A DNA stretch of 62,500 nt from Neocallimastix lanati (nom. inval.) (lineage: Eukaryota; Neocallimastigomycota; Neocallimastigomycetes; Neocallimastigales; Neocallimastigaceae), in the NCBI GenBank assembly GCA_016946835.1, contig JACVTC010000017.1, positions 1,570,001 to 1,632,500 on the forward strand. The letters are read 5' to 3'. The notes beneath the pieces are model-generated. The model was not told the origin of the DNA. It saw only the letters and a program-made list of their open reading frames with translations, and searched no databases. The position numbers and the translations under genes are program-made. Shown piece by piece: positions 39,860 to 53,504 of this stretch. Every line of letters begins with the position of its first letter. Position 1 is the stretch's first letter.

Positions 39860-41528
39860 GAAATATTACATAAAAAAAAAAAAAAAAAAATCGAAATATT
39901 ACATAAAAAAAAAAAAAAAAAAAAAATCGAAATATTACATAAAAAAAAAAAAAAAAAAAATCGAAATATTACATAAAAAAAAAAAAAAAAAAAACAATAA
40001 TATTTTATAATAAAAAAAATTTAATTCTCATCCACAACTAAAATATTCAATACAAAATTTCATTTAATTCAATTAATCATTTAATTAATCAATTAACCTT
40101 TTTTTATAATTTATTAATCAACATTAATTTATTTATACATTATTATTAATTTAATTAAAAAATCAATAAAATTCATTTTATTTGTTTAATATAAAAATGG
40201 ATAAAAAAAAATAAAATAATTATTGTATTATGAAATTCAAATTTATAATGATAAAAAAATTAATTTTTATTCATTCCTATGTAATTTAATTTTAAATGAT
40301 ATTAATTTTCAACAGAGGATTTGCAATATCTATTCCTGTTTCCGTAACAAATCCAGGTTCAACCAATTTTAGAGATATATTATCAAATTTAGGAAATCGT
40401 TCAAGTAATACTTTCTCCGGTGTAAATCAATCCAATGCTAATACTACCACAAATACTACATCAAACACTACTACTACTACTAATAATGAAAATCAACAAG
40501 GCATTATTATTGAAGAAGTGGATAGTGATGATGAAGATGAGCAAGTTAATGAAAATCCTGCTACTGCTGAAGCAACAGCCACAGGAGGTAATGTTAATGA
40601 TGTTAATGGAACTGAAAATTTAAATAATGTTGAAACCACCACAACTACTGAAAATAATGAAGATACTAATCATGATAATGCTACAGCTTCAGTAGAAAAT
40701 AATAATGTTGATGATAATGCTGAAGCAAATACAACAGAATCAAATAACAATGCTAATGCTAATGGTGCAAGCTCCTCGAATACAAATAATGGAAATGGTT
40801 TCAATTTCTTTAATAATATGAACTTCTTAAATGACCCTGGAATTGAAGTAACCGTTCAAACAATTGATTTACCAATTCCACAGGACTTAGAAAGAGATCA
40901 CCCTTACCCTCATGTTCCTTCTAAATCACCAGAATTTAAACCATTTAAGGTACCAGATAATTATGCTAGTTACAATAATCCAGAAGGTAAAGAATTACAA
41001 ACTTGTTCCATTTGTCTTGAAGAAATGGATCAAAAGAAACATGCTCTTACTAGATTAGTTTGTGGTCATGAATTCCATATGTCTTGTGTTGGTTCATGGT
41101 TCAATAGTATTGGTAAAGTATTCTTTTATATATTATTAATTATTTAAAATAATTAAAAATATATATTTTATATATATATATATATAATTTTATTATAAAT
41201 ATTTATTCTTTTTTACATTTATTAATATTTTTTAAAATATTAATTATATTTTTATTATTTTTAAACATCACCAATGTTTCTTTTTCATATAATTAATATT
41301 AATAATTATTATTATTTTTTTTTTTAAAAAAAAAAATTAGGTCTTATGAAGTGTCCAAATTGTAATTCTGTTCAAGATGATCAACCCGGTGGTTGGCGTT
41401 ATTCCGATAACAACCAACCACATGTTAATACTACTACTTTTAGAAATTTATTTGGTGGTCAAAATGCTAATTACCAAGAAATTCCAAATTTGAATACATT
41501 ACCAAGTAAATTATTATTTTATAACTTT

Positions 41529-41585
<57 letters not shown>

Positions 41586-41673
41586 TTATTATTATTATAA
41601 TTATTATAGAATAACGAATTAATAATTTATATTTTATTAAATATTTAATTTTATTATATGTTATTTAATTTTT

Positions 41674-41708
<35 letters not shown>

Positions 41709-42889
41709 TTATAGGTATTTTTGATTACATATCTAATACAATAAGAAATAGAAGTAACAATAATAACAATAATAATAATGCTGAAAATACCGAAAATACC
41801 GAAAATGCTGAAAATGCTGAAAATGCTGAAAATGCTGAAAATGCTGAAAATGCTGAAAATGCTGAAAATATTGAAAATGCTGAAAATAATATAAATGAAG
41901 CTCATCATGAAGATGTCAATACTGGTAATGAAAATGTTAATAATGAAAATCAAGAAAATTCTGATAATGTTAATCATGTTGAAGCTAATAATGAGAATGA
42001 TGTTGGAGAAAGCATTTCTGAAAATCAACCAACTTCAACAAGCACACCTGAAACCGATAATCATCAAAATGATCAATCAGCTCCATCAGAACAACCGGCT
42101 GAATCAAATGAAACTAATACTAATGGTAATGATAATACGAATACCAATACGAATACAAGTACAAATACCGATACTAATACCAATACTAACACTAATACTG
42201 GCGCTAATCCTTTCGGTAGTTCCTTTGGTGGTTTCAATATTCCAATGACCTCCTTTGACTTTGGTCCAAATGTTAATGTTAATGTTTATAATTTAAGTGA
42301 AGGTGGTTTAGGTGGTTTGTCTAGTTTGGGATTAGGAAACTTAGGATTAGGCAATTTAGGTAATTTAAGTTCCTTCTTCCAATCTTTCAATGCTACTCCA
42401 CATACAGAAACTAATACCGCAACTACAGAACAAGAAAATTCAGTGAATATTGTTGAAATAAATGAAGATGAAGCCAATGTAAATGAAGGTGAAACCAATG
42501 TAAATGTACATGAAGCCAATGTAAATGAAAATGAAAACAGCAGTGCTAATACTACTGAAAATTCTTCAGAAAGGTAAAAAGGAAAAAAAAATTTTTTAAA
42601 AAACTTATTTAATAAGTTATGTAAATATTAAAAAAAAATAAATAAATAAATAAAAATATTTTAATATTATATTTAATATATTAATTAAAAATTTATTATT
42701 ATTATTATTATTATTTTTATTTTCGATAATAGTACATCTAATGAAAATCATAATTCTTCTTCTTCCTCATCAGATGCTACTCCTAATGCTCACTCAACCT
42801 CAACAAATGATGCAGAAGAAAAGAATCCACAAAATCAACGATCCAATTCAGATGATACATTGAATAATATATTAGAAGATTTAGATTAA
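38776..42889 (+). CDS. RING-H2 finger protein, probable E3 ubiquitin ligase
   Basis: Six exons (38776-39242, 39535-39579, 40316-41112, 41341-41505, 41715-42573, 42733-42889) give 829 residues. The only ordered domain is a C3H2C3 RING at about 403-445: CSICLEEM, then LVCGHEFHMSCVGSWF and CPNC. The fourth intron phase splits it between the SWF helix and the last Cys pair, so both exons are needed for a working finger. RING-H2 proteins bring ubiquitin-loaded E2 enzymes to substrates. Flanks are acidic and Asn/Thr/Glu-rich with little predicted fold: EHIEEVEEVNEEIEEEE near the N-terminus, and a (Ala-Glu-Asn)n array from a GCTGAAAAT minisatellite (about 41780-41890). No transmembrane helix or PA domain is seen, so it is likely soluble. 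The substrate is unknown. Confidence 0.85.
39334..39432. repeat. Long inverted repeat inside intron 1 of the RING-H2 gene
   Basis: AGTGTAATATAAAGAATTTA and six further bases (39348-39373) are perfectly complementary to 39391-39416. Flanking T and A runs ending ATTG/CAAT extend the arms to about 40 bases with a small indel. The loop is a T run. The transcript would form a strong hairpin between donor and acceptor. Confidence 0.9.
39858..39980. repeat. Intronic array of TCGAAATATTACAT plus A tract
   Basis: Four copies of TCGAAATATTACAT, each followed by 18-24 A, lie in intron 2 of the RING-H2 gene after a run of about 48 A. A frame through it gives only a poly-Lys peptide and is not coding. 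Confidence 0.95.
41780..41890 (+). repeat. GCTGAAAAT coding minisatellite
   Basis: About ten 9-base units (GCTGAAAAT, with ACCGAAAAT and ATTGAAAAT variants) in exon 5 of the RING-H2 gene encode an Ala-Glu-Asn array. The unit length keeps frame whatever the copy number. Confidence 0.9.
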
Positions 42890-42941
42890 GCCAACAGAAT
42901 GAACAAACAAGCAATCAAATTAACCCAAAAATAAAATATTA

Positions 42942-42980
<39 letters not shown>

Positions 42981-43300
42981 CAAAACAAAAAAAAGCAAAA
43001 CAATACAAAACAAAACAAAAAAAACAAAAATAAAAAAAATAAAGTTAAAAATAAAATAAAAAATAATTACATATTAATAGAATACATTAAATAACATTAT
43101 TGAATATATTATATATAAAGTATAATCAAAATTTTATAATAGTATAATATATAATATATTATTTATAATTAAAATTTATATTCAAATCAATTTAATAAAT
43201 AAATAAATAAATAGTTAATTCTCGTCATAATATAATTTTATAAATATATATTTTTGGAACACATAAAAAAAATAACAATAATCGAATTTAAAAATAATAT

Positions 43301-43347
<47 letters not shown>

Positions 43348-43722
43348 TTTATTACATGTAATAATTAAATTAATTAATAAAGTAAATGAATAAATAATAA
43401 AAAAATTTTTTTTTTTAGTAATTTTTTTCCTAATGAATGATTATCATAAATTATTGCATATATTATTTATAATTTTTTTTTTTTTTATACTTTTTGATAT
43501 TAATAATAAATAGATAATTTTATAATATTGTAGTTTGGCGATATTTACTATTTTATTTTTATAAATTAATTATTATTTTATATATATTCTTTTATTTAAT
43601 TTAATTACAATAATTTGTTAATAAATTATTTGATGTTTATTCATTTATTAATAAAATAATTATTCTAAGCTTAACTTTTATAGAGTATTCATTAAATGAA
43701 AAATATGTCAAAAAATTAAATA

Positions 43723-43770
<48 letters not shown>

Positions 43771-43901
43771 AATAAAAATTTTTTTTAAACTTTATATAAA
43801 AAGAATTTGAGGGTTGAGGTTTTCAATTATAATCAATAATTCATAAAATTTAAAAAGAATGTTTTTTTTTTTTTATTATTTTTATTTTTATTTTTATTTT
43901 T

Positions 43902-43934
<33 letters not shown>

Positions 43935-44242
43935 TTATTTTTTTTTATTTTTTTTTTTTTTTGATATTAAATAAAATAAATTATAATTAATTATATCGAT
44001 CATTCTTTTTTTTTAAGTTTTAATTTTTAATTATAAAAATTATTATAATAAATTTTAAATATGATTATTTATAAATGCTTAATATAATAATTGAATTATA
44101 TTAACAGATATATATAATAATTTATATTTTAAATAAATTGATCTTTAAAACTTTAAAACTTTAATTCTTAACTTTCTATAGCAATATGAAAAATTCCATT
44201 CCAACCAAAAAAAAATCACATTTTCTGACAAAAAATTAAATA

Positions 44243-44275
<33 letters not shown>

Positions 44276-45479
44276 AATAAACTTAAATATAAAATAAAAT
44301 TAATTTAGTGTATAAAATAAAAAATAGAAAAAGAGTAAAATTTCATTAATAATGAAGGTTTTTTTTTTACTATTAATAAAAATATATTATAATTAAATTT
44401 TTTTTTCGTTTCATTTTTTTTATTTTTTGAAAAAAAAAAAAAAATACTTTTTGACATTTTTTTTTAAAAAAATACTATTTGACATTTTTTTTTTTTTTCT
44501 TTTTAAATATTTAAATCTTTTTTTTTTAAAAAATAAAAAAAAAAAAAAATAAAGAAGTAAATTACAATTATATAATTAAAAATGATTCAGATTTAAATCA
44601 ATTTTATGTAATATGAAAAAGCTGATATACATATTATTATTTTAAGTAATAATTGTTAAGTTATTGCCAAAAAAAAAAAAAAAAAAAAGGCACATTTTTT
44701 TTTATATTCTTTTTTTTTTTTTTTTTTTTTTTTAATGGAGTGGATATTCCATTGGAGGAATTATCAATTATATATGATATTCATGTATTAAATTATCAAT
44801 TATATATACGTTTTTATTTTCAAATGTATTATTATAAAAAGAATAAATAATGTAAACTAATAATATTAATTAATACATATAAAATTGATTCTAATGGATA
44901 TAATTCAAATATTAATATCACAATATTTCAAATAAAATAAAACATAATATATACTTCACCTTTTTTTTTTTTTAAAAAAAAAAAAAAAGAGGTTTACCTT
45001 TACAAAATATTTTACATGAATATTAAAAAGATTAATATAAATAATTATTTTATTAAACTTTAACTTAAACTCTTTATTATATCCAACTATCTTTAATAAC
45101 CTTCAAAAATTAATAAAATATAGGTATAATGTTTTTATTTCTTATATATATATATACTACAATAAGAAAACTATTTTTTTTTTATTATATAATAAATAAA
45201 AATACACCGAAATCACTTAATATATATATTTTCCTAAAAATAATATAACTGTTATTATTGTTATTTATATAAAAAATTATTAAATTATAATATTATGTTT
45301 ATTCATTATTATTAATATTCATATTCATATTATTATTATTAACATTAAATATTCATATTTATAATTATTTTAATTGAATTGAATAAATTTCTTAGTAATA
45401 AATTTACAAAATTTTTTGATATTATCAATTAATAATACTAATATTATTTTTATTGTTTTATTTTATCTATGCAACACTA

Positions 45480-45527
<48 letters not shown>

Positions 45528-45726
45528 CAAAATTTAATTTTAAAAAATGATTTGAAAGTCTAATTGTTCTTTTTTTTTTTTATTATAAATGTTATTAGTT
45601 TTCTATCTGAAAATAATTTTTAAATTATATCAACTTAACCTATTATAGTATTAGTATTAATTCAAATAAAAATTTTTTTGAATTTAAAAAATAAATAAAA
45701 TAAATATAAATATATATATATATAAA
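42890..45726. other. AT-rich spacer between RING-H2 and SPX-EXS genes
   Basis: Long A runs (42943-42979, 43724-43761, 44244-44272), T runs (45484-45521) and an AAT microsatellite (43302-43346) fill it. GACAAAAAATTAAATAC-like motifs before A runs appear near 43706 and 44228. No convincing exon on either strand. It should include the promoter of the SPX-EXS gene. Confidence 0.6.
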
Positions 45727-47881
45727 ATGAAATACGGTCAGGTAAGATTCCTATGTTTATATATAATTATAATTAATAATTATCAATAAAGAAAAACAAA
45801 ATAATTATACTAACAATAAAAAAAAAAAAAATTCTTTTCTTTAATCTTTTTTTTTTTTTAAAAATATATAATTATTATTTTTTTTATTATATAAAATAAA
45901 AATATCATTTTTGAATAAGACATTACTACATCAAAGTGTTCCAGAATGGAAAAAGAAATATATAAACTACAAAGCCTTAAAAAAGGCAATAAAAAGAATT
46001 AATTCATCGAAACAAAATATGTTAAGTGAAATTGAAAATACTATTAAAAAATCAAAATCAGGATCAAGACTATTCAACGAATCAAGTATAGATTCAAATG
46101 TAATAACTGAATTACCAGAAGAAACCGAATTTAGAAAATTATTAGATATTGAATTGGATAAAATTAATAATTTTTATGCTGGTAATACATATATTTATAT
46201 ATAATTACTTATAATTATAATATGATTCATATTAAACTATTCATATTAAAATATAAAATAAAAAAAATTTTTTTTATCTAAAAAAATATTTAAAATTATT
46301 TAATTATATAAATAATTAAATGAAAAATAATATTATTTATATTTAAATATATTTATTTATATTTCATATATCTATATTTATTTATAATTATATATAAAAA
46401 TTATATAAAAATGAATGTTTAACAATAATTATAACAACAACAACAACAAAAAAAAAAATAATAATAATAATTTTTATTTTCTTAATTTAATTTAAATCAA
46501 TTAATTAGAAAGGGAAATTGAAATTGTTAATAAACTTATTTTAATAGTTCAGCAAATTGAAATCTTTTCTAATACAGAAACAAAAAAAGTATCAGTAATT
46601 ATTATTTTAATATTAATATCATAACAATAATTGAGTACTTTTAATCTTTTAATTCCATTATAAAATAATATATATAATAAGTTAAACGAAAAAATACTTC
46701 TTTTTTAGTACATAATAATAATTAATCTTATGAATGATTTCATCTAAAATTCAAATTATATATATATATATAAATTTAAATGAAAAAAAAAATTTTTTTT
46801 TACTCTTTTTTCATATATGATAGGTAAAACCAGTCGGTGCTTTTAAAGGTGCATTTTCTCATAAGAGAAAGGAATCTTTTTCAAAAGATTTAGAAAGTTC
46901 AGATCCATCAGTATATAATGATGTGAAATTTAAAAATAAAAAAGCGAAATCAAAATTGAAGAATGCTTTACTTGAATTATATCGTGAAATGTTTTTGTTA
47001 AAAAATTATAAAGTAATATAGATAACTTGATTTAGTTATATCTTAAAAATTAATAATAATATATATTTTTAAAAATGAACTTATTATTAAAATATAAAAA
47101 AAAAAAAAATTTTTTTATGATTTTTTACTTGAAATATTATATTGATAATTAAAGATTTTAAATTTTACAGGTTTCGTAAAGGTAATTTTCTTAAATATAT
47201 ATATTATATTTATATTTATCATATATTATATTAAATGTATTAATATAATGTAATAATTATTATACATATATTTCTATAAAAAATAATTTCAAATATTTAT
47301 GTATAATTCTTTGATAAAATTTCATGTCAATAAATATATAAAATAATAGATTTTAAAGAAATATGATAAGGTAATATAATAAAGAAATAATTTAAAATAT
47401 TTTATTTTATTCTATATTCATTATAATAAATATTTTTAAATATTTTAAAATAATATATATATATATATATTTTTTTTTTATTTTTTTTTTTTAAATTATT
47501 ATTTATAAAATTATAGATTATGAAAAGAAATTTTTCAACTATATATATTAATAAGGTAGAAAACTCACATTTTCATACCTCCAAAGTATTGGAAAAAGTG
47601 ATTAAACAATCAGAAGTAAGGATATTGATAATAATAGAAAAAAAAAAAAAGATAATGAAAATTCAATTATTATTTGCTTATCATTATAAAAATGAAATAT
47701 TTATTTATTATTATTTTAATTATAGAATATATATATTAAAACATTTAAAAATGGAAATAGAAATGAAGGTATGAATGATTTGAGATTACCAGATGAAACC
47801 GTTGATGTAAGTACCATTTAAATCGAAGAAATCTAAATAATAATAATTATTACTTTTTATATATAAATTAATTTTTTTTAA

Positions 47882-47926
<45 letters not shown>

Positions 47927-47927
47927 T

Positions 47928-47976
<49 letters not shown>

Positions 47977-48780
47977 CAAAATAAAAATAGAAATAAAAAT
48001 AATTATAAAGCATAAAATAACATTAAATATTATATATAAATTGAATTAAAATTTTTTTTTTTTTTAGAAGGAACATCATAGTATCATTTGGAGATCTGGT
48101 TTTTGCTTAGGTCTTGGATTACCAATTATATATAGTATTATATCAAAATGTTAGTAGATGTTATAATTTCTATTCATAGATTTTAAAATAAGTATAAGTA
48201 ATACTCTAATAAATAAATAATATTAATATATTTTATATTGTTACTCTATTTTATAATTTTTTGTATATATATATATATATATATATTTTATAAATAAGTT
48301 GTTAACGAGGACTTAAGTAAAAAAATTGATAATCTTGAAATTATTCTTCAAATTTTCGGTGGTTTAAGGTAAAACTCCTTTACCCCTATCATAATATAAT
48401 ATGTTATAATTAAATAGAATATTAATATATATATGTTTATATATCACTGTATCATATTTATATTATATTTTTTATACATCTTTATAGTTTACCTATTATA
48501 TTTTTATTATTATTTGGTGTTAATTTAATAGTATGGAAAAAATATAAAATTAATTATGTTTTTATATTTGAATTTGATTCAAGAAAACATTTAACTCCAT
48601 GGGAATTTATTGAAGTTAGTATAATATATATATATATTTTTTTTTCTATTTTTTATTATTTTTATTTTCATTTTGAGTTTAAAAATTAGTAAAAAAAATA
48701 ACAGAATATATTTTTTTTATATTATAAATGTTAAATTTATTAATTATTATTATTATTATTATTATTACTATTATTATTAC

Positions 48781-48834
<54 letters not shown>

Positions 48835-49612
48835 GAAATATATAAAATCATTAATAGATTTCTTCTTTACTATTTGTACTTTGGATTTATTTCGTTTATT
48901 TCGCCATTACTAATTTTTTCCCTAGTATTACAACCCATGTCTATCCTGTTCTATTGCTTTTTATATACCTTGGATTATTGTTATTTCCATTTAAAGTATT
49001 CTATTATCAGGCAAGACTATGGATTATAAAAGTTGTTATACGATTAATATGTGCTCCATTTTATTATGTTCGATTTGCTGATTTCTTTTTGGGTGATCAG
49101 TTCATGAGTATATCTTATATATTTACGGTCATTGAAATCTTGATTTGTGCTGAATTATATAATTTTAAAAATATGGGTATATATAAATATATATGTATAT
49201 ATATATATTTTTTTGTAATAATAATTTAAATAGAATTGAAAAAGTTCATATATATTATACAAATAGAAATATTAAAAAATTATGAAAAAAAATAATAATT
49301 ATGTAATTTATAAATATTATATATTTAAATAAATAAATATATATTATTTTTTCTAATTATTTATTGGCATATTAATTTAGAATATAAATGTAATTCATCA
49401 ACATCATGGTTTATTTCTATCGTAACCGTGGTTCCGGGTTGGATTCGTTTTTTACAATGCTTAAGAAGGTACTATAATACTCATCGGTTTAACCCTCATT
49501 TACTTAATGCTGGAAAGTATATGGTTGGTATTATTAGTATTCTTTTGGGTACGGTGGCTAAAGTGAAGGGTAAATATTGTAGTCATAATCATAGTGAATA
49601 ATAATAATGTAC

Positions 49613-49657
<45 letters not shown>

Positions 49658-50012
49658 CATATAATTTATTTCAGAATGTTAAAAAATTAATAAACATATA
49701 TTATTACATTGTATAATATTAAAATTATTATATTTTTTATTCTAATTTATAATGATGATTATTTTATAGGTCATCTTTATTTAAGAGTTATTTGGATTAT
49801 TTCTTTAGTAGCCACATCCTCTTATAGTTATACTTGGGATGTATTGATGGATTGGGGTTTCTTTCAAAAGAACAGTAAAAATAAATTCTTAAGAGATGAT
49901 TTGATTTTCCCAACATGGGTAATTATTGAAAATTATTATTAATTTTTAGTATTAATTATATATATATATAATTAATTAATTAATTAATTAATTAATTAAT
50001 AATAATAATTGT

Positions 50013-50044
<32 letters not shown>

Positions 50045-50656
50045 CTTTTTGAAATATTTATTATATTGTTCTCAAAAAATATAAATATAAATATTTTAGT
50101 CCTATTATTATGTTATGATTTCTAATTTATTTTTAAGAACAATATGGCTTTTCACAGTTTCACCAAATTATTGGGGTGTAATTAAAAATGGTAATATTGT
50201 TGCTTATGTTACTGCTTTAGTTGAAGTATTCAGGTATTATTATTTATTTTAATTTATATAATATTTTTTTTTCTTGTTTTTTAAAAAAATCATTTTATGA
50301 ATATTTTAATTTATATATATATATATATTTAATTATTTATTTATTTAATTACTATTATATCATTTTAGACGTTTTCAATGGAATTTTTTCCGTATGGAAA
50401 ATGAACATACTAATAACTGTGGGGATTTCAGAGCTGTAAAAGAAATGCCTTTACCTTATAATATAGAAAATAATTCTGAGGATGATGATGATAATTCATA
50501 CTCTCATTATGATACCGTAAATGATTCTAGTAGCCTCCGCAGTTTTGTGAAAAAATTTAGTAAATATGGAAATAATAATAATAGTAATGATAGTGCAAGT
50601 GATCAAGAAAAATCTAGTAGGAATAGTAGCAATAATAATAATTATAATAGTAACAA

Positions 50657-50687
<31 letters not shown>

Positions 50688-51518
50688 AATAGTAATAACA
50701 ATACATTCGATATTATCAACACAAAAGAAATGAATGAATGTAATGATAAAAGCTTTAAAAATAATTCTTTAGTTCATTGTAACAGTATGAAAATGAATAA
50801 TAAAAAGCTTTGTAAGAGTCAACAATTAATTCATTCCAATAGAAATAGTAAAGCATCAATAGAAAGTGATTCCTTCAATATATCTAATGTTAAATTTTGG
50901 AATATTAAACCTTGTGATTATATTAAAAGTTATAACAATAGTTATTCTTTTACTACATCTAATTCTTCTATGATTTCTAATTTTGATTTTCAAGATCCTT
51001 CATATTCAAATCAAACCATTCATTCCTATAATGAGGATAGTGATTTCAATCAATTCTTATCAAAAATGAAAGAAAATTTATCTTCTCTTGATACCATTAT
51101 TAAAAGATATGATAATAAACAGGAATCCAATCAGTTAAGTATTCAAATTGAAAAATTTGTAGATAAGCATCAAACATTTAATATCTTTGATTTCGATGAT
51201 TCCAATGTAAATACTTACAGTAAACCTTTCCTTAAAGTAAAAAGTAAAAGTTTATCAAGGAATAGTGAAATCATACAAGTAGAGATGGAAGAGGATAAAT
51301 TTCTTTCAGATCCAAAAGCTGAAAAAAATAAATTGTATTATAGAAATAGTGAAACAATAAGAATAGACACTGAAATGGATAAAGTTTTTTATGATCAAAA
51401 ACCTCTTTCCAATCTTTTTAATGAACCTAAACCAAAAATTCGTAATATTGATGATGTATCATCTGCATGTCTTTCTCGTTCTGAATCTATTACTCTTTAT
51501 TCAATAAAACAACAATAA
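45727..51518 (+). CDS. SPX-EXS phosphate exporter, XPR1/SYG1/PHO1 family
   Basis: Sixteen exons give exactly 1000 codons (999 residues): 45727-45741, 45920-46181, 46509-46594, 46824-47012, 47155-47181, 47350-47370, 47517-47615, 47727-47807, 48068-48149, 48299-48368, 48488-48614, 48858-49176, 49381-49569, 49770-49918, 50100-50233, 50369-51518. Residues 1-260 form the SPX domain: [46 protein letters not shown] and FKNGNR. The Lys-rich helices bind inositol pyrophosphates and so sense phosphate. Residues about 261-650 are the multi-pass EXS domain, with [49 protein letters not shown], and [20 protein letters not shown] matching animal XPR1 closely. A 340-residue Asn/Ser-rich cytosolic tail is extra. 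Probable role: phosphate efflux across the plasma or organelle membrane. The end of exon 3 has two possible donors six bases apart. Confidence 0.92.
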
Positions 51519-51864
51519 TTTAATACGATTATTAGATATTTTTTTTTTATTATTACTATTTTTTATTATATATATATATTTATAATTGTTTTAAAAATTA
51601 TAAATACCATTCAAAAATAAATGATTATCTTAACTTTTTATTGTTAATATATATCATTAAATTCAATTTCTATCTTTATAAACTAAATAATGATATAAGC
51701 ATTATTGATTATGTATAGTAAATTATCATAACATTTAATTATTAAAATTATTAAGAGCATTATTTATCATTGGCATCTGTATATGTCATTGTAATTAATT
51801 TATAATTTATTATTATTAACAAGATTAAAAATTTTTTTATAATATTATTATTAATACTGATAAT

Positions 51865-51898
<34 letters not shown>

Positions 51899-52334
51899 TA
51901 GACATTCAATATAGTAAATCAATAATTTACTTTAATAGATAAAATAAAATGATAATTGAATTTTAATTATTATATTTTATTTTATTATATATAGTTTATT
52001 AATTTGTGTTTATTAAATTTTTTAATTAATTAATTATTTAAATATTCATTTACTTTAAAAATTATTATATTTAAATTATAAATTATTTATTTATTCATTC
52101 ATTAAAAATAATTTTAATACAACGGATATAAGCATATTTAAAATAAACTTTAAAATATAAAAAAGAAAAAGAAAAAGAATTAAACTATTTTTTATTTTTA
52201 TTTTTTTTTTTTAATATGTTAATTTTAATATTATACTTTTATACTTTTATATAATAGTTTAATATAATATATATTCTCATTAATATTATTAATAACAATA
52301 AATAAGGAAAAATAATAAATAAGAAAATTTTAAA
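51519..52334. other. AT-rich spacer, nothing recognised
   Basis: This is the 3' flank of the SPX-EXS gene and 5' flank of the AN1 gene. It has an A run near 51871-51898 and no open frame. Confidence 0.6.
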
Positions 52335-53405
52335 ATGGATAAAGATTCTTTAATGTCTATTGGTGTTCATTGTGCAGTTGAGAATTGCAACAAATTAGGT
52401 AGTTATTTAGATATTATAGACTTTTTTTTTATCTTTCTATCTTTCTTTATTTTCTTTTTTATTTATCATTTCTATGAATTAATATTTAATGTAATATTTA
52501 AATTATGTTTGAATTATTTTTTTTTTTAAAAAAAAAAAAGACTTCCTTCCATTTCAATGTAGTGCCTGTCATTTTGTTTACTGGTAATAATGAATATAAA
52601 AAATAATAATAATAATAAATGATTCAAGAATCAATTTTAACCAATTATCATATAATAGCTTAGACCACCGTTTACCAACTTCTCATAATTGTACAAAATG
52701 GAGTAGCATAGATGTAAATATATACATAAAATTTTAATATTTTAAATATTTTATAAAACTTTTTTTTATATTAGTTTGTCAATAATAATTATTTTTGAAT
52801 TTCATTCAATATAAAATATCATATTTTATATATTTGGAATGAAAAAAAAAATAAAAAAAAAAAAAAAACTTTATATATTTCAGAAATATCTCCCTGGTAT
52901 GTCTTATCTTTATCTAAATATTTATAATTAAATTTAAATTAATTCGAAATGTCCAAATTTTAAAATTATATATATATATATATAATATTATGTATTATTA
53001 AAATTACTAATCAAATTTCATGTATAATCCATTTTTAATAGTTTGTAATATATGTCAAAATATCCTAAAAGTTGACGAAGAGCATCAATTAGAAATTGTA
53101 AAAATCCATATTAGAGAAAATTATAATTTAAAGAAGAAAATGAAATTTTCAAATTTTTACTTTTAATCAGAAATTTAAAATTTTAATATATTATTATTAT
53201 TAAAGTATAAAAAACATTTAGAATCAAAATGTCAACTCTATGTAGCACAGCCAGTAAATACAAAAATTAAATGTGATTTTGAAAATTGTGGAGTAGAAGA
53301 ATTACTTGCAACCTTCTGTAGAAAATGTCATAAAAACTATTGTTTAAAGTAATTAAACCTTTAAATTCAAGAAAAGAAAATTTAATATTGAATTATTATT
53401 ATTAC

Positions 53406-53504
<99 letters not shown>

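Noticed and set aside
39792-40010. Poly-Lys frame
   Set aside because: It reads through an intronic A-tract array of the RING-H2 gene.
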